Shown: positions 47,569 to 55,786 of the stretch, in pieces
Numbering within the stretch: position 1 is the first letter of the stretch
Layout: every line of letters starts with the position of its first letter
Assembly (NCBI RefSeq): GCF_023101085.1
Contig: NZ_CP064703.1
Coordinates: forward strand, 8,122,001-8,186,000
DNA: 64,000 nt
Direction of reading: 5' to 3'
Source: Bradyrhizobium sp. 170
Lineage (GTDB): Bacteria > Pseudomonadota > Alphaproteobacteria > Rhizobiales > Xanthobacteraceae
Program-made: the position numbers and the translations under genes
Notes under the pieces: model-generated
The model's input: only the letters and a program-made list of their open reading frames with translations
Databases searched by the model: none
What the model was told of the DNA's origin: nothing

Positions 47569-48165
47569 TCACACCTTGCCGAACAGCTCGTCGACATAGT
47601 CCCAGTTGATCAGACTATCGCAGAACGCCTTCAGATAGTCGGGACGGCGGTTGCGATAGTCGATGTAGTAGGAGTGCTCCCAGACGTCGCAGCCGAGAAT
47701 GGGCGTTGCGCCATGGACCAGCGGGCTTTCGCCGTTCGCGGTCTTGGAGATTTCGAGCTTGCCGTTCTTGACCGACAGCCAGCACCAGCCGGAGCCGAAC
47801 TGACCGACGCCGGCGGCGGCGAAATCGGCCTTGAACTTGTCAAGACCGCCGAGGTCCTCGGTGATCTTCTTTTCCAGACGGCCGGGCAGCTTGCTGCCGC
47901 CGCCATTCGGCTTCATCCAGTTCCAAAAATGCAGATGGTTGTAGTGCTGGCCGGCATTGTTGAACACGGCCGGATTCTTGCCAAACGAACCCTTGACGAT
48001 CTCCTCCAGGGACTTGCCTTCGAATTCGGTCCCCTTGATCGCGTTGTTTCCGTTGGTCACGTAAGCCTGGTGATGCTTGTCGTGGTGGTATTCCAGCGTT
48101 TCCTTGGACATGTGGGGCGCAAGGGCGTCGTGGGAATAGGGAAGATTGGGCAGCGTGAAGGTCAT
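47569..48165 (-). CDS. sodB: Superoxide dismutase, Fe/Mn family
   Basis: Converts superoxide to oxygen and peroxide. The 198-residue product has metal ligands His in LEYHHDKHHQAYV, His in AGQHYNHLHFWNWM, and Asp and His in DVWEHSYYIDY. The Gln in AGQHYNH sits where Fe-type enzymes place it, so Fe or cambialistic use is more likely than strict Mn. ATG at 48165; the upstream frame is not protein-like. Confidence 0.93.
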   Translation of the reverse strand: MTFTLPNLPYSHDALAPHMSKETLEYHHDKHHQAYVTNGNNAIKGTEFEGKSLEEIVKGSFGKNPAVFNNAGQHYNHLHFWNWMKPNGGGSKLPGRLEKKITEDLGGLDKFKADFAAAGVGQFGSGWCWLSVKNGKLEISKTANGESPLVHGATPILGCDVWEHSYYIDYRNRRPDYLKAFCDSLINWDYVDELFGKV

Positions 48166-48347
48166 GGGGTGATGTCCGAACTGATGGGAGACGTGGTCTG
48201 GTCTAACGGGAACCGTTATAGAAGGTTCCATTGCGCATAAACACCGCAATTTGGCAAGAACGCGCAAGGTTCTGGGTAACGCCCCTCCGCGTCCAGCGTA
48301 TGACGGATATGGCGCCCATGCGGATTTGGCGCCGATGAGGGAACGAA

Positions 48348-48887
48348 ATGAGCATCGAGATCGACGTCCTGAACGGGGACGCATCATGGCCACGGGCCGA
48401 ACCGCTGATGCAGGCGGTCTGGCCGGCGCATGTGGTCGAAAAGTTGTCGTGGGGTCACGTCAAATGGGCCCACGCCGACCTGCGCGTACTGATCGACGCA
48501 CCGGAGGACGGGCTTAAGCCGGGTCTCGCCTGCCATGTCGGCATTTTCTTCCGTGACGCGACCTGGGACGGGCGCAAGGTTCATATCGGCGGCATCGGCG
48601 GCGTTTCGACGCGGGCGGATTGCCGGGGACGCGGCTACGCCTCGCTGGCGCTGAACGCCGCCATCAGGACCCTACGCGATCACGAGGCGGTGCGGTTTGC
48701 GATGCTGTTCTGCGAGCCGCACAATGAAGCATTCTATGAAGCGCGCGGCTGGCATCGCTTCCAGGGCGAGGTCTATGCCGAACAGCCGGAGGGGCGGGTG
48801 CGTTTCGAGGCGATGGCGCCGTTCGTGTTCGATTTCACCCGCAAGCCGCGCGACGGCGTCATCGACCTATGCGGCCTGCCGTGGTGA
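48348..48887 (+). CDS. GNAT acetyltransferase, AAC(2')-like
   Basis: A 179-residue product with the acetyl-CoA motif VSTRADCRGRGYASLALNAA and a C-terminal EGRVRFEAMAPFVFDF plus VIDLCGLPW reminiscent of aminoglycoside 2'-N-acetyltransferases. GAGGGAACGAA precedes ATG. Resistance activity cannot be claimed; many such chromosomal genes act on other amines. Confidence 0.78.
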   Translation: MSIEIDVLNGDASWPRAEPLMQAVWPAHVVEKLSWGHVKWAHADLRVLIDAPEDGLKPGLACHVGIFFRDATWDGRKVHIGGIGGVSTRADCRGRGYASLALNAAIRTLRDHEAVRFAMLFCEPHNEAFYEARGWHRFQGEVYAEQPEGRVRFEAMAPFVFDFTRKPRDGVIDLCGLPW

Positions 48888-48973
48888 CCCCTGCACCGGG
48901 CGCGGGTGGCTTGCACGGAGCCGGCCGGATAATATGTCATCCATAATCTATTCATTTGGATGACCGGTGACGC

Positions 48974-50359
48974 ATGACCATGGACGCCCAGCTCGACATG
49001 CGCCCCACCGCCGCGGCTCCATCAGCGTCGGCCAACGGCCTGCTCACCTCGCCGATCCTGCCGACGCTGCTAAAGCTCACGCTGCCCAATGCGATCGCCA
49101 TGGCCGGCACGACGCTGGTTGCGGTGGCCGAGACCTCCTATATCGGCCGGCTCGGCACCGAGCCGCTCGCCGGCATCGCGCTGGTATTTCCCTTCGTCAT
49201 GCTGACGCAAATGATGTCGGCGGGCGCGATGGGCGGCGGCGTGTCCTCGGCGATCAGCCGTGCCATCGGCGCGGGCGATCGCGACCGCGCAGCTGATCTG
49301 GCGCTGCATGCTGCGATGATCGGCGCCTGCGCCGGAATCTTTTTCACCGCGATGATGCTGATTTTCGGCCGCGCATTTTACACGCTGCTCGGCGGGCGCG
49401 GCGGCGTGATCGATCAGGCCATGCAATATTCGCACGTGCTGTTCTCCGGCGCGATCGCGATCTGGCTGGTGAACACGCTGGCCTCGGTGGTGCGCGGCAC
49501 CGGCGACATGCGGATTCCATCGGTGACCCTGATCGGCACCGCGCTGGTCCAGATCACCGTTGGCGGCGCGCTGGGCCTTGGGCTGTTCGGCCTGCCGAAA
49601 TTCGGCATGAGCGGCGTCGCCGCGGGCCAGCTTGCAGCTTTCACGCTGGGGGCGGTGTTCCTGGCCTGCTACCTCATCAGCGGCCGCAGCCGGCTGACGC
49701 TGAACTTCGCAGGCTTCAAATTCCAGCGCGACATGTTCTTCGACATTCTCAAGGTCGGCGCGGTGTCCTGCCTGTCGCCGCTGCAAACCGTGCTGACGGT
49801 GCTGATCTTCACCAAAATCCTGGCCGGCTATGGCACCGAGACGCTGGCCGGCTATGGCATGGGCTCGCGGCTGGAATTTCTGCTGACGCCGATCGCGTTC
49901 GCCTTCGGCGTCGCCTCGGTGCCGATGGTCGGCATGGCGATGGGCGCGGGGCTGGTGACGCGCGCGCGGCAGGTGGCGTGGATCGCGGGAGCCGCAGCCG
50001 GCATCACCGTGGGCGCCATCGGGCTGATCGTCGCAGCGATGCCGTCGCTCTGGATTTCGCTGTTCACCAGCGATCCCGGCGTCACCGCCGCGGCTTCTTC
50101 CTATCTCGTCTGGGCCGGCCCGGCGTTCGCCTTTTTCGGGATGGGCGTCTGCCTCTATTTCTCTTCGCAGGGGGCAGCAAAGGTCGGCGGTCCCGTGATT
50201 GCCGGCACCGCGCGATTGCTGATCGTCGGCATCGGCGGCTGGTGGCTGGCCTCAATGGGCGCGCCGGCATGGACATTGTTCGCGCTGGTCGGCGCGGCGA
50301 TGGTCGTGTACGGCCTCGGTACGGCGTTGTCGATCCGCCTCACCCGCTGGAGCAAATGA
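48974..50359 (+). CDS. MATE family efflux transporter
   Basis: Na+ or H+ coupled multidrug exporter of 461 residues with about twelve helices. Family segments are PNAIAMAGTTLVAVAETSYI and LGTEPLAGIALVFPFVMLTQ in the first half and SCLSPLQTVLTVLIFTKILA opening the second. Stands alone on the plus strand; substrate unknown. Confidence 0.92.
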   Translation: MTMDAQLDMRPTAAAPSASANGLLTSPILPTLLKLTLPNAIAMAGTTLVAVAETSYIGRLGTEPLAGIALVFPFVMLTQMMSAGAMGGGVSSAISRAIGAGDRDRAADLALHAAMIGACAGIFFTAMMLIFGRAFYTLLGGRGGVIDQAMQYSHVLFSGAIAIWLVNTLASVVRGTGDMRIPSVTLIGTALVQITVGGALGLGLFGLPKFGMSGVAAGQLAAFTLGAVFLACYLISGRSRLTLNFAGFKFQRDMFFDILKVGAVSCLSPLQTVLTVLIFTKILAGYGTETLAGYGMGSRLEFLLTPIAFAFGVASVPMVGMAMGAGLVTRARQVAWIAGAAAGITVGAIGLIVAAMPSLWISLFTSDPGVTAAASSYLVWAGPAFAFFGMGVCLYFSSQGAAKVGGPVIAGTARLLIVGIGGWWLASMGAPAWTLFALVGAAMVVYGLGTALSIRLTRWSK

Positions 50360-50434
50360 TCGCCTTCGCGCAATCCGACGTTGCACAAATCTGATTTGTT
50401 GCTATGCAGGCCTGCTTTTTTGGGGAAATGATTC

Positions 50435-50878
50435 ATGGCTTGCAGACCGGCTTTCATCATCGCGATCTCGGCGGCACTGCTGGCCGCGCCGTCCGCCTAC
50501 GCGCAAGGCGCCGGCGAGCCGACCGGCGTCTGGCTGACCCAGGCCGGCGACGCGCGGGTGAAAGTCAGCAAATGCGGCGGCGGCATCTGCGGCGTGATCG
50601 TCGGCCTCAAAGAGCCGGTCGATCCCGCTACCGGCAACCCCCAGGTCGATGACAAGAATCCGAACCCGGCGCTGAAGAAGCGGCCGATGATCGGCCTGCC
50701 GCTGTTCAGCGGCATGCAGCCGGTAGCGCCCAACAAATGGTCGGGCCAGATCTACAACGCCGATGACGGCGGCACCTACGCGAGCAGCGTCTCGGTGACG
50801 GGGACCGATACGCTGAAAGTCGAAGGCTGCGTCGGCGCACTCTGCGGCGGCGAAAACTGGACGCGGGTGGGACGGTAG
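50435..50878 (+). CDS. DUF2147 domain secreted protein
   Basis: A 147-residue exported protein. A signal peptide (AALLAAPSAYAQG) is followed by the DUF2147 start GVWLTQAGDARVKVSKCGGG and the segments NPNPALKKRPMIGLPLFSGM and WSGQIYNADDGGTY. Four Cys near the ends may pair. DUF2147 is a small lipocalin-like domain of unknown function. Confidence 0.88.
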   Translation: MACRPAFIIAISAALLAAPSAYAQGAGEPTGVWLTQAGDARVKVSKCGGGICGVIVGLKEPVDPATGNPQVDDKNPNPALKKRPMIGLPLFSGMQPVAPNKWSGQIYNADDGGTYASSVSVTGTDTLKVEGCVGALCGGENWTRVGR

Positions 50879-50895
50879 TAGCGATCTCGATGGCC

Positions 50896-50986
50896 GTAGG
50901 GTGGGCAAAGCGAAGCGTGCCCACCATTCATTCGGGTGGTGTCGGATAGATGGTGGGCACGGCGCAAGTGCGCCTTTGCCCACCCT
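50896..50986. repeat. REP-like palindrome, GTAGGGTGGGC family, split by IS110
   Basis: Same repeat as at 8821-8919, in opposite orientation. It runs from GTAGGGTGGGCAAAG to TTTGCCCACCCT and then stops short; the expected closing AC is found at 52572-52573, on the far side of the insertion element. Confidence 0.85.
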
Positions 50987-51144
50987 CATATGAGGCCTTT
51001 TGAGTCAAGCATCCCAACCGAGGCTTGGATGTAATTTTTTGCATTCGGTGGAGCGGCGGCGCGCGGAGCCATGCGTAGCGCAGCGTGCCGCCGCGGTCGG
51101 TGCGCTCAGGAACTGGCTTCCGGCGATTTATGCAGCAGCTCACT

Positions 51145-51300
51145 GCATCACCTCATATCCGGTCGGGCGGTTGCAGCCCGGTACCCACATTCCGCATGCT
51201 TGCGGCGAGGAAGCCACAGGGATGAGACCCATCTACGAAGCGGCCTGTTGATTTGGCCCAAGGGTGGCACGGTCATCATCCATTCCGCGCTGACCGCGGC
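51145..51300 (-). ncRNA. Predicted bridge RNA / seekRNA of the IS110 element
   Basis: Read in the transposase sense, this region holds in order: CCACCCU (from 51267-51261), equal to the left target; a GGCC/GGCC hairpin; UUCGUAG (from 51239-51233), complementary to the right target CTACGAA; GGAAUGU (from 51193-51187), equal to the left element end GGAATCT except one base; a GGGC/GCCC hairpin; AUAUGAG (from 51158-51152), equal to the right element end including the core. This matches the target-loop then donor-loop layout of bridge RNAs. The boundaries are approximate. Confidence 0.7.
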
Positions 51301-51334
51301 CGATGCCGCGACGCTGACGCGTTGCTTGAAACGT

Positions 51335-52498
51335 TTACGGCTTCGCGGCCTTGAGCAGGGCTCCTTCGGGGACCAGGCCAGTTGTGAGGTAGCGCCAGAG
51401 CGCCACCATCAGCTTGCGCGCCAGGGCCACGATGGCGATGCGCTTGTTGCGCTTGCTGGCATTGTTGTGGGTGCGGCTGCGGAACCATCGGGTGAGCGCA
51501 CTCTCCGGCTGATGCCGCAGCCACAGCCAGGAAAGTTCGATCGCGGCGCAGCGGGCGCGCGGATTGCCTGCCTTGCTGATGCCCTGGTCGCGGTCGATTC
51601 CGCCGCTCTGCCATGGGCTGGGCGTCAGCCCGAAATAGCTCGCGACCTCACGCCGGTTGCGGAAATCCTTGTAGAACACCTCGCTGGCCAGCGTCGTCGC
51701 GAACGCCGGGCCGAGGCATTTGAGCCGGAGCAATAGTTCGCTGCGCTCTGCCATCTGAACCGCCGCAGGTGCCGGATCCGCTTGAGCCGACGCCTGTGCG
51801 AGCGCCTCGAGCTGTTCGCGTACCAGCATCAGCCGCGCGTGCTCGTACTTGATCTCCGCCAGCATCTGCCGTGGCACCGCCTGGCCCTGCCAATCCCGCT
51901 GCGCCGCCAGCCAGTTCAGCCAGTCGCGCCGGCGCGGGTTCCCGACCGCCATGCCCAACAGCCGCAGCAGCGCCTTGATCCGGCTGGTGTGAGCGGTCTG
52001 TTCCTTGATCAGCCGGCCGCGTTCGCGGCTGGCGCGGCGGGCGTCCTCTTGCTCCGGCGCTGGTACCTGAACGATCCGTACCACCCGCGGCTCACCGCGC
52101 AGATACGCCATCAGCGTCCGCAGCATCTTCTCGCCATCGATCCGGTCGGTCTTCACCCGTCGCGCCCGTTGATCAACCGCAATGCTCGCAGGGTCAAACA
52201 CGTAGTTCGTGATCCCGGCCGCCATCAGAAGCCGGTGCAGCCAGAACCCATCGTAGCCCGCTTCGTAGCAGCTCACCACCGCCGGAATGGCTCCCAGCGC
52301 CCGAGCCGCCCGGTCGCGCTCCCGACCGACCAACGCCAACAGCTCGGCATGATCGCCCCCCTCCAGCCTATGGCGGGACATCTTACCTTTGTCCGGGCTG
52401 TGCAGCGTCACCAGCCAGCTCTTCTGACTCAGTTCGATTGCAACGAAAATTGTGCCACAATGCTCAACGGTGGGCGTGGCTACGGTCGATGCTTGCAT
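51335..52498 (-). CDS. IS110-family transposase (DEDD recombinase)
   Basis: A 387-residue RuvC-like/serine-containing recombinase. The first acidic residue is in IFVAIELSQKSW, where Glu replaces the usual Asp. It is followed by Glu in SCYEAGYDGF and two Asp in VKTDRIDGEKMLR. The C-terminal Tnp_20 domain has LKCLGPAFATTLASEVFY, YFGLTPSPWQSGGIDRDQGI and SKAGNPRARCAAIELSWLWL. Full length with no frameshift, so the element may be active. It recombines element and target DNA under guide-RNA control. Confidence 0.92.
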   Translation of the reverse strand: MQASTVATPTVEHCGTIFVAIELSQKSWLVTLHSPDKGKMSRHRLEGGDHAELLALVGRERDRAARALGAIPAVVSCYEAGYDGFWLHRLLMAAGITNYVFDPASIAVDQRARRVKTDRIDGEKMLRTLMAYLRGEPRVVRIVQVPAPEQEDARRASRERGRLIKEQTAHTSRIKALLRLLGMAVGNPRRRDWLNWLAAQRDWQGQAVPRQMLAEIKYEHARLMLVREQLEALAQASAQADPAPAAVQMAERSELLLRLKCLGPAFATTLASEVFYKDFRNRREVASYFGLTPSPWQSGGIDRDQGISKAGNPRARCAAIELSWLWLRHQPESALTRWFRSRTHNNASKRNKRIAIVALARKLMVALWRYLTTGLVPEGALLKAAKP

Positions 52499-52586
52499 CT
52501 GACTCTCCGATGGTTCGAGTGTGGAAACCCAAACCTACCGGAAAGGCCACGCTCACCGCCCCATGGAATCTACGAATCACCGCAAA

Positions 52587-53741
52587 TCACGCCGCCATCG
52601 CCTTCAGCGCTGACGCCGCCGAGGCATAGCCGCCGCGGGCGCCGTCGATGAAGTGGACGTGATCGCTGCGCATCACCGATGGCGTGAAGCAGGTCATCAT
52701 CGCCGCGTCCTGCCGGTGCAGGCCGTAGCGCACCACCCTTGCTGAAGCCGCGTTGGCCAGAATCTCCGCCAGCGCGCGCTCCAGTTCCTCCGTGCAATCG
52801 AGGATCATCCGCAGGCCGTCGTCATATTTGCGGAAGTCGGAATTCTCCACCACCTGCTGCACGTAATTCTTCGGCACGAAATTGCCGACCTTGATGCCGA
52901 ACCGCATCACGACATAGGCCCACAGCGTCACCGCGAGCACGACGGTGCGCCGCTTCAACAGCGGCCCGCCACGCGCGGCGCGCGCTTCATACTCCACGCC
53001 GGCCGGCGGCCAGCGCAGCGGCGGCCCGCCCGGCGGCACCGGCCGCCCGGCATCCGGAGACTGTTCGACCAGCCTGATGATGTCCTCGATCACCTTGCGG
53101 AAGGCGAGCGGATCGGCGCCCCTGGCCGGCACCACCAGCACCGACAGAATGAGCCCGCGCGTGGAAGGAATTTCCTCGAACCGGCAAGACAATCCAGACA
53201 GATCGGGCTGCGTACCCGGCGCTGCCGCCGGCACCGCAAACTCGCCCCGCTTCATCGCGGCATCCGCCCAGCCAAGCCCGCCGCCGGAAAACATCGCATA
53301 GGACAGATTGGCCGACGGGCCGAAGCGGGCCACCTTGATATCGAGACCCTGCGCGCGGATGTCCCTGACCGGCACCAGCGCCACCCGCATCAGCAGATCG
53401 AGATCTTGGCTGACCCATGCCGCCGTCGCCGCGAGCGCCTCGCGGGCGCGCGCGAGGTCGCCGGGCGACACCGCGAAGCTGGCGCCATCGCCGCCGAACA
53501 CGAACGGAAATTCGCGCCCGTCAAGCGCGTTGGTGACGGCGGCAATCACGGCGGCACCCGCCATGTTGACCGCCTTGTAGCGCTGGTTCGCGATCGCCCT
53601 GGTCGATTCCACGATGTCGGCGACGCCGACGGTCCAGTCATCCGGCAGCGGCGAATACATCGCCGGGTCCATCAGGCTGCCAAAGCCGCGAAAGACCGGG
53701 ATCGCGCCGTAGAAAATGTCGGTGCCGTCAGGCGTCGTCAT
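52587..53741 (-). CDS. DUF3095 protein, class III cyclase-like
   Basis: A 384-residue product of the DUF3095 family. The N-terminal part has VGVADIVESTRAI and FPFVFGGDGASFAV, the two Asp-bearing segments of class III nucleotide cyclase domains. A later hydrophobic stretch (TVVLAVTLWAYVVMRFGIKV) divides it from a C-terminal family domain ending HVHFIDGARGGYASAASALK. Whether it makes a cyclic nucleotide is unknown. The IS110 element lies 15 bases past its stop codon, leaving it intact. Confidence 0.85.
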   Translation of the reverse strand: MTTPDGTDIFYGAIPVFRGFGSLMDPAMYSPLPDDWTVGVADIVESTRAIANQRYKAVNMAGAAVIAAVTNALDGREFPFVFGGDGASFAVSPGDLARAREALAATAAWVSQDLDLLMRVALVPVRDIRAQGLDIKVARFGPSANLSYAMFSGGGLGWADAAMKRGEFAVPAAAPGTQPDLSGLSCRFEEIPSTRGLILSVLVVPARGADPLAFRKVIEDIIRLVEQSPDAGRPVPPGGPPLRWPPAGVEYEARAARGGPLLKRRTVVLAVTLWAYVVMRFGIKVGNFVPKNYVQQVVENSDFRKYDDGLRMILDCTEELERALAEILANAASARVVRYGLHRQDAAMMTCFTPSVMRSDHVHFIDGARGGYASAASALKAMAA

Positions 53742-53818
53742 GGCGATGAAGGCCCCCCGGGGTTTCAGCTTTCCAGCAGATACGGTCGATTTTAAAATCC
53801 GGTTCGCGACAGATCGTC

Positions 53819-55687
53819 CTACCCCTTTGCCAGCCCCCGCAGCACCAGCGCATTGAGCCGGTTGGCGAACGCCGCCGGGTCTTCCGGCAACTCGCCGTCG
53901 AGGATCTGCGCCTGCTCCAGCAGCAGGAACGACAGGTCCTTGCCCGCCTCCTTGTCGCCGGCGATCGCCGCGACCACGGGATGGCGCATGTTGATCTCCA
54001 GGATCGGCTTGGTGGCGGGCGCCTTGTTCTGCATCGCCAAGAGCCGCTCGAGCATGCGGTCATGCGCGTCGCCGCCGGCGACCAGGCATGACGCGCTCGA
54101 GGTCAGCCGCTGCGAGGCGCGAACGTCGGAGACGCGCTCGCCGAGCGCGTCCTTGATCAGCGCGATCGTCGTGGCCTCGTCGGCGCCAGCCTCGTCCTTC
54201 TTGTCCTCCGCCTTGTCATCCAGCAGCGGGATCAGGACGAAATCGATATCGCCCTGGCTCAGCGACTTCAGCGGCTTGCCGCCGAAATCGAGCGGCGCCG
54301 AGGTCCAGAATGCATCGACCGGATCGGTGAGCAGCAATACCTCGATGCCGCGCGCGGTCGCGGACTCCAGTTTCGGGTTCGCCTTCAGCCGTTCGATGCT
54401 GTCGCCGGTCAGGTAATAGATGTCGGTCTGGTTCGGCTTGAGGTCCTCGACATATTGCTTGAGCGAGCGCTTCTCGCCCGTGGTCGTGGTGAAGCGCGAC
54501 AAGCCCAACAATTTCTCGCGGCGCTCAAAGTCCTCCCAGATGCCTTCCTTGATCACGGGGCCGAACGCGTCCCAGATTTTGGCGAACGCTTCCGGCTCCT
54601 TTTCGCCGAGGTTTTCCAGCTCCGATATCACGCGGCCGGTGACGGCTTTGCGGATCTGCGCGAGTTGCGGATTGTTCTGCAGCATCTCTCTGGAGATGTT
54701 GAGCGGCAAATCCTCGCTGTCGATCACGCCGCGGATGAAGCGCAAATAAGCCGGCAGGACATCGGCGTCGTCGGCGATGAAGACGCGGCGGACATAGAGC
54801 TTGACCTTGCCCTTGCGCGCCTGGTCGAACAGATCGAACGGCTTCGTCGATGGTGCGAACAGCAGCACCGCATAGGACTGCCGACCTTCGGCGCGATAAT
54901 GCAGCGTCATCGCCGGATCGTCGAACGCGCCGGCGATCTGCTGGTAGGCCTGCTTGTAGTCCTCCGGCGAGAGCTCCGATTTCGGCCGCTGCCACAGCGC
55001 GCTGGCCGAATTGATCTGGCGCGGCTCGCCCTCCTCCGGCACGAGTTCGATCGGAAACTGAATGTTGTCGGACCAGGCGCGGACGATGCGCTCGATCTCG
55101 TGAGCTTCGACATATTTCGCTGCGTCCTTCTTCAGGTGCAGGACGATCTCGGTGCCGCGCGTGACGCGAGCCGCATCCTCCTCGCTGGCCGGCGCAATTT
55201 CAAACCCGCTCCCCCCCGAGGACGACCAGACAAAAACCTCATCCGAACCGGCGCGGCGGCTGGTGACGACGATGCGATCGGCAACCATGAACGCCGCATA
55301 GAAGCCGACTCCGAACTGGCCGATCAGATTGGTGCCGTCCTTGGCCTCGGTCAGGCGGGAGAGAAAGGATTTCGTGCCTGATCGTGCGATGGTGCCGAGA
55401 TTGTCGATCAGCTCCTGCCGGTCCATGCCGATGCCGCTGTCGACAACGGAAAGCGTATCGGCCGCCTTGTTCGGCACGATGCGGATCCTGGGCGGCGCAC
55501 CGTCGGCGATCAGCTCGGGCGCCGATATCGCCTCATAGCGCAGCTTGTCGCAGGCGTCGGACGCGTTCGAAATCAGCTCGCGCAGGAAGATGTCGGTCTC
55601 CGAATAGACCGAGTGCACCATCAGGTTCAGAAGTTCGGCAACCTCGGCCTGGAACGGCTGGGATTCGGGGGCAGTGGTAGTGGTCAT
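53819..55687 (-). CDS. htpG: Molecular chaperone HtpG (Hsp90)
   Basis: Bacterial Hsp90 of 622 residues, the normal length. The GHKL ATPase domain shows [41 protein letters not shown] and [17 protein letters not shown]. The middle domain has [20 protein letters not shown] and [20 protein letters not shown]; the C-terminal dimer domain follows. It assists client protein folding in stress. It appears monocistronic. Confidence 0.96.
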   Translation of the reverse strand: MTTTTAPESQPFQAEVAELLNLMVHSVYSETDIFLRELISNASDACDKLRYEAISAPELIADGAPPRIRIVPNKAADTLSVVDSGIGMDRQELIDNLGTIARSGTKSFLSRLTEAKDGTNLIGQFGVGFYAAFMVADRIVVTSRRAGSDEVFVWSSSGGSGFEIAPASEEDAARVTRGTEIVLHLKKDAAKYVEAHEIERIVRAWSDNIQFPIELVPEEGEPRQINSASALWQRPKSELSPEDYKQAYQQIAGAFDDPAMTLHYRAEGRQSYAVLLFAPSTKPFDLFDQARKGKVKLYVRRVFIADDADVLPAYLRFIRGVIDSEDLPLNISREMLQNNPQLAQIRKAVTGRVISELENLGEKEPEAFAKIWDAFGPVIKEGIWEDFERREKLLGLSRFTTTTGEKRSLKQYVEDLKPNQTDIYYLTGDSIERLKANPKLESATARGIEVLLLTDPVDAFWTSAPLDFGGKPLKSLSQGDIDFVLIPLLDDKAEDKKDEAGADEATTIALIKDALGERVSDVRASQRLTSSASCLVAGGDAHDRMLERLLAMQNKAPATKPILEINMRHPVVAAIAGDKEAGKDLSFLLLEQAQILDGELPEDPAAFANRLNALVLRGLAKG

Positions 55688-55786
55688 CAGGGGCTCGCAG
55701 GGAACAGGGCCAAAGCAAAGCCCTGATATAGCGATACCATCTGGAGTGGCAAGATTTAGCCTCGCTGCAACCCGGTATTGCCCCCC

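Larger units (their letters stand above)
50987..52571 (-). mobile_element. IS110-family insertion sequence, 1585 bp
   Basis: The ends are fixed by the split REP palindrome: the left flank ends CACCCT (50981-50986), and the right element end reads GGAATCT with the palindrome resuming as AC at 52572. One CT is the presumed core dinucleotide (50985-50986 and 52570-52571). There are no terminal inverted repeats and no target duplication beyond CT, as expected for IS110. It carries a DEDD transposase and about 350 bp of non-coding DNA downstream of it, the side on which IS1111-type members keep their guide RNA. Confidence 0.8.

Noticed and set aside
50987..52571. Terminal or subterminal inverted repeats of the insertion element
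   Set aside because: No matching pair of 8 bases or more was seen near the two ends; the ends were fixed by the split repeat instead.
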